Shown: in pieces, positions 11,450 through 20,681 of the stretch | Position numbering within the stretch: the stretch's first letter is position 1 | Layout: each line of letters begins with the position of its first letter | Origin: Grifola frondosa | Taxonomy: Eukaryota > Basidiomycota > Agaricomycetes > Polyporales > Grifolaceae | Length of the DNA: 64,000 bases | NCBI GenBank assembly: GCA_001683735.1 | Contig: LUGG01000015.1 | Location: 310,001 to 374,000, forward strand | Direction: 5' to 3' | The notes under the pieces: model-generated | Seen by the model: only the letters and a program-made list of their open reading frames with translations | Told to the model about the DNA's origin: nothing | The model's database searches: none | Translations under genes and position numbers: made by a program

Positions 11450-11925
11450 TCATTGAATGAAGAAGGTGTTGCCGTCAGGACTAATATTGTAGCAAGTGTT
11501 CACAAACGGAATATCCACTCCACTGCAACCGCTCCCGACATAGACCCCGAACGGAAGGCCCTCGTTGCGCGGCTGCACCACCTCGACCGACAGATACGAG
11601 ATGGGGCTGGCGTAGCAAGTCGACGGAACGAATAGGGACAAGTCGTAGGCGATGCAGCTTGTGCCGCAGTTCAAGCCCGAGCAGACGTAGAGGTACGCAG
11701 GAAACGCCGCCTGGCAGCGTCACTGTGGAGACCTGCAAGCGCGGCGGTAACATTGCTCGACCCAGTGGCCGACACAGCGGGGCCAAGGGCGACTGCTTTG
11801 GCGAACTGGGTGGGAGCCTTGGAGACTTCGGTCAGTTCTGCGGCGCGGGGGTGGAGAGGGTTGGCGATGACAGCCTTCCCGAGGGCGAGAATAGGGAGGA
11901 AGAGGGTGGCGAGGTTGTACAACAT
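11450..11925 (-). CDS. Small secreted six-cysteine protein, tandem copy 4
   Basis: Closest relative of copy 3: the signal peptide MLYNLATLFLPILALGKAVIA differs at only two positions and NPLHPRAAELTEVS follows. The C-terminal frame, ending at 11450, carries the cysteine blocks NCGTSC, STCYA, GSGCSG and NTCYNISPDGNTFF. One base is missing near 11714, in the segment equivalent to LHTDAAQQEF of copy 3, which puts the linker and the cysteine domain in different frames. The break differs in position from those in copies 1 and 2. A TATA box lies 78 nt upstream. Predicted as a secreted disulfide-rich protein of unknown function, with the same caveat about the frameshift. Confidence 0.7.
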
Positions 11926-12003
11926 GGCTAGTATTGTGGGTGATGAGACGAAGAGTTGGCTCTGAAGAACTGTGTTCTGAGGATATAGTGCTCTTCAAGG
12001 CCC

Positions 12004-12011
12004 ATTTTATA
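12004..12011 (-). promoter_or_regulatory. TATA box of secreted-protein copy 4
   Basis: The minus strand reads TATAAAAT, 78 nt upstream of the ATG at 11925, in sequence context nearly the same as that of copy 3. Confidence 0.65.
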
Positions 12012-13735
12012 GAATTTCTGAGAAAGCTCGTCCTCACCTGGATTCCGTGCTGGACGGCTCGATTATCAGCTTTAACATGTATGTACTATACGTTGCTCTA
12101 ATTGCCCTATGTGAACCTTGTGACCTCCCAGAGCAGGTGCGGGAGCTCCTAAACAGGATACTATCGAATATAGATGACGGTATGTACCTGATTCCGTGGC
12201 AGTGCTCGAAGTGAGACGCAAACTGCATTTGTTTTCTGCAATGCTAGTAACGTACCTCGATTCTCGCACGCCTTTGTCAACGAGCACAAGGAATCTTCAT
12301 CAGTGCGAATGAGGACATGGTACATCCTAATTGAGAGGTCGACACATTCTCTTGGCAAAGAGCCATGTGCAAAGGAGGCATTATTTGGTGAGAAGCAATA
12401 CACACCAAGAAGGTATCGAAAATACCCTGCAGGAATATCATCCGTAATAGTGACTATACTTTCTGTATCCGACAATACAATCAAATCCGGAGATAGGACG
12501 GCGGTATCGAATTCGATGGACTCGGACCAAGTCTCACGTGTTTTTGTTCCTGTTATCCTGGCTAGGTGAGGGAGATGTGTCACCAGTGCGTCCATCTAGC
12601 AGAGCAACAAACAATTTTAAACCACAAATATTCAGGTTCCTGAGCTTGAGACAACGCTATCCAATGTTAAAGGCACCTTCACGAAGCGTAATCTTCCAGA
12701 GTAACCTCCGAAGGACCTTCTTCAGCTAACATCCCACGGAAAAGGTAAAAATCGTTTGGAACGTACGAGGATTACGCACCTCCCCGAGAACCCAGATAGC
12801 CTGTGACTAATGAAATATATCGTGGTAAGCAAAATGCCAGTGCAAGGGCGAACAGTCGAGTTTTCGATGACCATGGAATGGCAGAAGCAAGGTGTAATGG
12901 TGTGAATGATGATCGATGATGGCTGAGGGATGCCAAAATTGGCATTGGCGCAGGTTGGAACCTGTACTCGGAGGAACAGAAAGTAGAAATCAAGCGACAT
13001 TACGTATTGCGTGAATTCGAAGACGTCTACGCTCAAGAACGCTAGACATCAAAGGCAATGTCAAGACTTTCAGTGCACAATACTCGCCTAGCCATCCAAA
13101 AGGTGTTGCGGCACTTGATCGAAACATTAGTACTCAGTACGCAGCAAAACAAATTGATAGGCTAGGGCACTTGCCGTATTTTCACGTATCTTCTCCTCGC
13201 TCCCAATTCGGGTCAGGGGCACAATATATTTGCACCCTCCGTTGAATAACGTAGCCACCCTATCTCCTAGAAGATACACCGACCCTAATGTGCTGTGCTG
13301 TCTGAAGCTTGAAGGACAGCAATTAAAAGCGGGAATCGTCAGGCCTTGAAACTGAATTTTCAATTCCTATCTTGGTATTTAGCGGTGACTGGAGTGAATT
13401 TGCGAAACTCCTGTGTCCGCAGCATTTAGAAGGAGTTCTTCCGAGTTCAGCGCCATGAATACTAGTGGTGAAAGCTGGAAAAGACGTCAGTCGATATCTG
13501 GACATCAATGGCACGCTATGGCATCCGCCTAACCTTTTCGTCTTCAACGGAGGTCCAGACTCCAGCGTCACTTGCTTGCACGTGGCAAATTCACCTCCAA
13601 ATCAAGTTCATTCGTGATTTTCGTTGCCTGCTAACTCATCGTTCATTCAATTATGTGAGTGTTGCAGCATCTTCGAATATTCATTCTCTCACTGCTTTAC
13701 TTTGTTCGGAATTTATGAACTATTGTACTAGTCAG
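12012..13735. other. Intergenic gap, no supported gene
   Basis: The stretch upstream of copy 4 and of the plus-strand BTB gene. A minus-strand frame of 144 codons (12595-12161) is the longest; it resembles nothing I know and has no splice or family support. The rest holds short frames only. Confidence 0.4.
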
Positions 13736-14775
13736 ATGTCTGAGGGAAGTCGCAAGAAGCGCGCTCGCAGTGATGACGTGGAGATATCAAGAGACGATGA
13801 ATTCTGGTATAAAGATGGAAATATCGTGCTCATCGCGGGAAATATCGCCTTTCGAGTCTATCAAGGATTGCTCGCCGAGCAATCTCAGGTTTTCATGGAC
13901 CTGTTTGTCGTCCCACAGCCAGCTGGTGCTGAAACAATGGATGATTGTGCAATGGTCCATCTTTCTGACTCCCCTGAGGATCTTAGGCACCTGCTGCGTG
14001 CCCTCTTCAAGAACAACAAGTTAGTTTCACGACTATTTTCTCCTTGATTTATGCTGATAGCCAATTCGAACTATGCAGCTTCTTGCCGGGCAGCGAGGAC
14101 TCCGTCGACTTCGCAAGTAGTCTTCGCCTTGTTACGTCTTGGACACAAATACCAAATGGAAGGGGTTCAGCGACGCACTCTGGTCTTGCTGAAGAATCAC
14201 TTCACCCACCGCTTTGACCGCTGGGATGATCCCAAACGAGTTACCCACCTATGTATCTCTGGTTCAGAGGTCATCGGGGTAATAAATGTTGCCCTCTCGT
14301 GAACGCGCAGTCGATATTACCATCTGCCTTCTACATGTGCTGCCTGCTTGGACCCGCGGTCATCGACGGTCACCAGCGGGAGGATGGTACTGTCGAGTAT
14401 CTATCCACTGACGACCTACGGCGCTGTCTGCACGCCAGGACCAAGCTAGTCGAGGCAAATGTCGCGATCGCCTTTCGTATGTTCGCCGGGCACGTCAGTA
14501 TAGGCTGTAAAGATATAAAGACATGTGAAAGGGCCTTGAGGGAGTCACGCAGGGCCTTGAGGACATCTTACAGGGCTGTGGCATCGTATCATGTCCTCCA
14601 GAGCTGGAAACACTGGATTGCAGATCAAGATGCTGAGGTCGAATTTTGCGACCGCTGTGAGACCATGCTCTTTGCACGAGATGTCGAGGAGAGGCGAAAT
14701 ATTTGGAAGACGTTGCCGTCGATCATGGGTCTCCACAATTGGAAAGCCATCATGGACGAATCGGGTGTGGATTGA
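13736..14775 (+). CDS. BTB/POZ domain protein, plus-strand copy
   Basis: Exon 1 (from the ATG at 13736) encodes a Lys/Arg-rich start and a BTB/POZ core: FWYKDGNIVLIAGNIAFRVY, then VFMDLFVVPQP and LSDSPEDLRHLLRALFKNN. An intron of about 65 nt ends near 14080. Exon 2 continues FLPGSEDSVDF, then RLGHKYQMEGVQRRTL, a helical region with SILPSAFYMCCLLGP, and a C-terminal CDRCETML pair of cysteines before the stop at 14775. BTB domains mediate dimerisation and often recruit Cullin-3; this basidiomycete family is widely expanded and mostly uncharacterised. The intact paralogue is at 49584-50593 on the other strand. Two frame breaks are needed, near 14115 and 14295; the second is a one-base loss, the first one extra or two missing bases. 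It is either a decaying copy or affected by sequence error. Confidence 0.7.
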
Positions 14776-15903
14776 TTGGGTCGGCTGGGTTCTCTCAGTG
14801 CCGAAAGCGGGTAACAACATCGGTGGGGTTCGTTTGTATCTTTCGATCGTTGTTCATATGATATGCTCAGGACGTTTTCCTTCTCGTAGTGCCTTCTCCG
14901 AGCTGTGTATACTCAATGAAGAATGAGAGATATACATCAATGTACAATCTGTGAGTGCTGGAATAATGCACCTTTTAAAAACATCTGACACGCGAGTCTC
15001 AGATTTGACATTCCTGCGGTGAACCGACGTTGATGTATGCCTCGGAAAATGTACTCTGACATCTGTTAGCGCTCTTACCTCGCATAATCTGGTTGCAATA
15101 GTGTGATTGGGCTGGACGGGAAAACGAGATGGTGCTCACTTCACGACAAGACATATGCTTCAACAATTTCATTTGGTGCACCAATATGCTTTACCGGGAG
15201 CTTCTGCTCCAGATTCTCAAAGGCTTGATCTTTGGCCTGGGACGAAATGGCATCCCAAAGCAGTCATGAACACGAATCTGTCCCACACGGTTTGTCGACT
15301 CACCTCCGTCTTCACTACCCCAGGGTGGCCCCGGGATAGTAAAAACCGGGGTGAGCTGATGGAGCTCGTGCGAATTGGGTTGAGTTCGGTTTCAAGTCCT
15401 CGCGTAAGGGCAAGCATGCCTGCAACAATGGACCATCTTAGCTGGGGTCTGTGAAGGCGGCCACCTAACATGACACGAACATCCGTTGGGCCACCTGGTA
15501 CTGACCTGATATCCAAAATTTTACCAGTTGTGAACATGATTCAACCCCTCGCGGATTTTGACAGATTGCGCCGCGACAGCAGACAGCACCTTCCAGGCTG
15601 TTAAAAGCCGTCTTCCCCAACATACTGACTCCAAATTAAACTCTATCCATATTCCATGGCATCGTCGCAAGAGGAAGCATTGATCGAGCATGGCCAGCAT
15701 ACCGTGAAATGTTTCATTATATTCGTACCCTTGTGGAAAATTTGCTGATACAATAACATAACTAGCCACGAAAGCATCCGAAAATCCTAGGACGTACACA
15801 TAACAAGCTCTACAGGTGGGGTAACGCGGAGGGATAACACCGTGAGTGCAACAGAGCATATGGATCGAGAACGAGCACAGAAGTCCCAGAGTGTATGCCA
15901 CAA
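14776..15903. other. Intergenic gap, no supported gene
   Basis: It lies between the 3' ends of the BTB gene and the RhoGEF. A minus-strand frame of 152 codons (15979-15521) reads as partly hydrophobic but overlaps the RhoGEF SH3-like exon at its 5' end and has no family support. Nothing else is visible. Confidence 0.4.
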
Positions 15904-18717
15904 TTAGTCCACTGGTATAAGGAAACTTGCCAATGCCCATCCTATATCTCCAATGTCGTCTCTGACAAGCAACAGACAATCCTCTCCCTCATCGACATAC
16001 AACGGAAGGTCATCATGGTCTGACGGATGTCCTGCCTCTTGCAGAACATCATAAACATCATCCACGAGAAGGGTGAAGAAGGGTAGGTCTCGATATGAGA
16101 CACCAGGAGGAGGTTGACATAAATGGACCACCCGGCATGAATACAACGCTGGTATTTGCCCGCCACTTGGTCGCTTCTTAGACGTGGCTGAACGGGTGGG
16201 GAAAGAAGACTTGCTGGGCGACGATGAGAGAGGTATATTGTAGGCCGCTGCGGCCGAAAGAGATGGAGAACGTCGACGAGACTCGGATGACGCTGCACTA
16301 GGCCGTAAACTATCGTCAGCCTGCGTCTAAAGCTGGGTTTTCGCTCAGGCCGGCCGCGATCTGCGTCATCCTGAGCTTGTCTTAATGTTAGGGAAGATGG
16401 CACGCTCTGAATGCTGTTATTGCTGCGTTGATGCTAATGTCGTCCGAAAGATCAAGAAGCCGACCTTGCGAATGAGACTTCTTGAGAGACGGCGGAGAGG
16501 GAGATAACGGCATGCTCTTGGTGCGGGAGTAACTTGGCTTTTGCAGGATTGGCATCAATTCGAGATTGAAAGCGTATTCATCAGGGATGAATCCACCGAT
16601 GCTGTGTTTCCTCGACGAATGCCGTGGAGACTTGCCCGACTTCTTGGAATGGACACTCTCGCTGGAGGCTCGCCGCTGAACGTCGCGCGAATCCGTCGAA
16701 TTCCTGCTGCGAGTCTTCTCGCTAGAAGGCGAGACGAAGTGAGACGATGAAGAGCTGGGGATAGGAATGTGCAAAGGATCCAGTGCAGTCAGCACCGAAG
16801 CGACCATCGCACTTGATGTCATCTCGCCGGAGCCATTTGATGACATTTTACGCCGTGACTTTCCTCTGTCTGGAGGCCGCTTCTCTGGAGGTCGGACAAT
16901 GTTGAGGCCATCTACGGAAACCTCTACCGTAGCATAGCGCTCCCACCACACTTTGAGCGTTTCCGCCGCGCCTGCGTTCATCTCTTCGTCAACCTTGAGC
17001 GCCTCCCATAGCTCGCTCCAGATGTCCCGCATGTCGCGCCAAAACGTGATCTGCCACAGCTCGAAATGTCGCAAACACAACCCAACTCCCTTCTCCAGCA
17101 GCGGCAAATATACAGGCAGCTCTGCGAACAGCTGGGCACGGAGGGCGACATATGACTGCGAGGCTTCAAGTAACTGAGGCGGGGGCCGGGATTTGGACAC
17201 GTTAAGATTGAGCAGACCACCATAGTGCAGAGGTTCAAGGGTATTCATCGCCTCCAGAAGACGTAATGGTGCCAGGGTGCTGTTCACCAAGCGGGTGATA
17301 CTGGTGACCAGCTCGTTCTTGATGCGCTCATGAATGTCCTGACAAAGAGGAACAAGCCGCTTGCCAATAACAGTTAGGAACGCATCAAATGCCTCTGACC
17401 GTTCCTCGGACTCAGGGAGCAACCAGATGACCCTCGAGAAGGCGACCGCCCATTTCTCCAGCGCTTCTGTCACCGCGCACATCTTAGCAGCCCATCCCTC
17501 CGCGTCTTTGCTGAACTGCAGAGCGAACGTCTCGTGCCGTCGTACTTCCTCACCCATCTGCGTGACAGCCTCCATCTCTTGGTTGGCCTCGACTCCTTCC
17601 TTTGCTTTGCTTGGAAAAGAGCGCAGGCTCTTCATGCGCCCTAGACTGATCGAGGCGGCTACGCCCACATTCAATCCCTTCTTCTTCGCTTTCGACTCTC
17701 CTAGTTTCTTCCCGGGTGAGTTGGATGAGGAGCCAGAGAGCACTTCTTTGACGACCTCCTTCCGACGTCGCCCCTCGTTCACACCGCGCGCAACCTCCTC
17801 CATCTTTTCCCGTGCAAGCTTTAAATTCTGCTTGTCGCCGTGTGAGTCCGGCGTCTCATCGATGATCGTGCCCAGCAACAGCGGATACTTCAGCAGCCGC
17901 TGTACAGGTTTGATCAGCAGCGACGGCAGATCCCAAGCATGCGACACTTTGGACGCCAGAGCTTGCGTATGTGCGAGATATGCGACTAGCGCTGGCGTCT
18001 GTGGCAAGCCATTCAGGTGCTCCAGGGCGGTGGGATGCTTCGTGATGTATGTTCTATACAGCGGTTCCAGCCGCGGGATCTGCGAGAATGTCTATAAGAA
18101 GACGGGAAAAGATCAACACCACGACGCTCACAATTTGGAGAAATAGTGTTCCAACACTATCCTCGCCACAGCCGCCATCCAAAACTTCCCCGAGTGCATC
18201 CTTAGTTGTTCCGAAAATATATCTGAAAACTCCGCCAGATCGGATACATTGTTGAAGATAACCCTGACGTCTTCGCGCGTCATGGGCGGACCCGCCGCTG
18301 ATGCAAGATATGAAGAGCCTGACGAATCAGACGCTGTGGAAACTGTCCGCGCAGAAGATCCAGACGATGCTGGCGGTGTCATCGTGTGGAGTGGAAGGAA
18401 GAGGGTTGGCCTAAAGCCAAAGGAATGTGAATGTCCCGAATAAGTGCGAGGTCGGATGCGTACGCCCTCTCCGAAGAGAGCAATTCCAAAAGTGCGTGGC
18501 TGCGCTTCGTCATCGCAGAGGAGACTGTTCTCTGGGAACATGGTGAGCACCTCGTGTTCGTCGACAAGAGTGCACGAATCCATCGTCACTATGTCAAAAT
18601 CTGGTGGTATGGGAAGTGGCTTTTGTCTGGTGTTTCGTGACCGACCCAAGGTCGAGGGAATCGGCTGGTCCAAAAGGCCAGGAAGGAACCAAAGCTGCGA
18701 GCGTGTAACAAAGGCAT
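15904..18717 (-). CDS. RhoGEF with DH, BAR and C-terminal SH3-like domains
   Basis: A Rho-family (probably Cdc42) exchange factor of the fungal DH-BAR type. The DH domain opens at KRSHALLELLSSERAYASD (about 18505-18450) and includes the signature LLIKPVQRLLKYPLLL (about 17925). A BAR-like helical region follows (about 17600-16990, with ALEKWAVAFSRVI and ITFWRDMRDIWSELWEAL). A long Ser-rich basic linker (about 16890-16190) leads to an SH3-like end with ALYSC, PPPGVSYRDLPFF and GWALASFLIPVD, stop at 15904. S. pombe Gef1 is the nearest model I can name for DH-BAR; GDP/GTP exchange at the plasma membrane is inferred. At least four single-base losses (near 18380, 18200, 16420 and 16310) and one at the N-terminus near 18505 are needed. 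The start at 18717 (MPLLHARSFGSF) is tentative. Confidence 0.82.
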
Positions 18718-19918
18718 TGTGTCGCCAAGCGACTCGGTTGTGGTGGCTTTGTCTGACGGTCCAGATGCGCCTGTGGCTGTTTGCCTGAGAGGAGAACGGG
18801 GTGGAATGGGTGGCGACGTGGTGATGAAGAGCAAGACGGGGTGCTAATTGCAGACTCACAGTGGAACAGTACTGGTAGAAAGCCGGAAGTCAGACGGTGG
18901 GCCAGCTATGCCCACGCGGCGGGAACGAGGTTCGCTGGGGGTGGTATTCTCGGAATAAAGAAGTCATTTCCGCAGATCGTGTATGGAGAAACCCCCTCTT
19001 GAGCTCCGCTGCTTATCCGCACCAAGTCCAACTTCAAACCCTCATCAACAGCACCGTCTGGACCCTCCGCAGCCTCAATGAAGATTTCAAGACTGTCAAC
19101 TTAGAGATCAAATTCAATCTAAGGAGATGTGCTCACACTTAGCCGACGCTGAGCTTTGACCGCGGCCACGTGGATGTAGTGCAGCACAGGTCAGTTCTGT
19201 ATAAGTACTCAGGGGACCGCTGGACAGGAGCAAGCGGTCGTGGTAGCCAGAGAGCAGCTCACGGTGTAGTCGCGGCGGAAGGGTGGTGGCCAAACATGAC
19301 ACCGTCATTTTCAGGTATTTTGTGCGGCTAGGTCAATGTATAAGATATATTGTTTTCTTGATAAAATAAATAAAATCAACTCCAACGAGAGATGGTTTGG
19401 GGATGGTTTGCATCCAAATCTGCGGTTTAAACTGGTCTAAACCTGTGGCTATATCTCTAACTCCTCTATTATCTCAGGATAGAAACTCGATGGTCCTTTG
19501 CACACATTGATAGAGGCAGAGGCAGCACAGACTCAAAGTATGTCGTAATAATCAGTGCAAGTATTACGCATATGTGACGAACGCCAGGCGTAGACGACAC
19601 GATATAGCAGTGGCTCGTACGATTCCACAGTGCTGAACTTCTCGAAAGAGTGATTCTATCGCGCCAGTCCTTTAGAGAGTCCTAGATGGGTCTTTGCAAT
19701 GTCGGAGGATTCCAGCACAACCGCCGGCCTGGGATGTCAAGAATAAATTCACACTTGATTTTGCATAAAGAAGCACAGTGAGCATGAATATCCTCGGTAT
19801 ACGAGGCATGATGTGTAGTCTCACTATCTGCATTCAGTAAGGTGGCGGGAGCATGAATTTTACTTGGGGATTTCAAAGCATAACTCTTCAGCAATCTGAC
19901 GACTCGTATCAATAATGA
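18718..19918. other. Upstream region of the RhoGEF, no gene seen
   Basis: Probably contains the promoter and 5' UTR of the RhoGEF. An AT-rich tract with the run gataaaataaataaaat lies near 19360. Short frames only. Confidence 0.4.
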
Positions 19919-20490
19919 CTATATTAGCTCCGACATCTCTTGATCAAGATCCAGCGTCGACGGCAGCTCGTGCCAAAATCTTCGCTGCTCCATAATATCT
20001 TGTCCTGCAGCTTCGACAGAAGTCGTCTGTTTCATCTCGCTACCCTCTGCACCAGGCCTCCCAGAGGCCATATGAATCTAGAGCATAGCGATCAAATACC
20101 GTTGAGCTGCCGCAGCCCCGTTCTGCGCGACGAGATGCTTATGTGGCCCTTGCTGACATCTCCAATAAACAAGTGAAAGGCATAGCCGTCCTGGTACCCT
20201 CGCGTCGGCAATCACTCTCAACGAATTCGGGTCCCAGCTGGCAGCAACCATAGAGGGCACACGGCAACTTCGAAGTCTGGTCCGCACGTTGAGCTAATTT
20301 GACTGCTGCGATGGATTCTTCGGGAAGATTCTTAGACCGGAATGTTGGACATGGCCATCAGAGCAGCGCGGATAGTGGATTTTGAGACATATTCAGCGCG
20401 CGGTGCTGAATATCTCCCATATGATGCTTCAGTCCGAGGCGCAGAATTTTTGAAATCCACCAAGTAAATTTTTGTTGGGCCGATTATTGT
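19919..20490 (-). pseudogene. 5'-truncated BTB-family relic
   Basis: Minus-strand frames match the second exon of the BTB family: IYLVDF, RLGLKHHMGDIQHRAL (compare RLGHKYQMEGVQRRTL), SIAAVKLAQRADQTSKLPC, LYGCCQLGPEF (compare LYTCCQLGSEI), then FCRSCR and QRRFWHELPS near the stop at 19919. The frames are scattered and include an in-frame stop near 20350. The first exon with the BTB core is not found in the roughly 190 bp before the next gene ends. So this is a truncated copy, and more decayed than the other two. The assignment rests on ordered motif matches across the whole exon. Confidence 0.6.
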
Positions 20491-20681
20491 CCGCAACTGT
20501 ACGTTAGATGACCCACACTGCATCAACAGGCTGAATGGATCACGTCAGGCAGACTATTTTACATTCAAGATTAACAAGAAAAATATGAACATGAACTCCG
20601 CATTCGAGTCGACAAGAGAGCGCGCAGTCTGAAGCACGAGAAAATTTTACAGGTCAACCGTCACATTACACCACGGTCTAT

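Noticed and set aside
12161..12595. 144-codon minus-strand frame
   Set aside because: No family match, no signal peptide, no conserved partner in the second duplication pair and no convincing splice sites.
15521..15979. 152-codon partly hydrophobic minus-strand frame
   Set aside because: Its 5' part overlaps the SH3-like exon of the RhoGEF in another frame; the rest has no recognisable feature.
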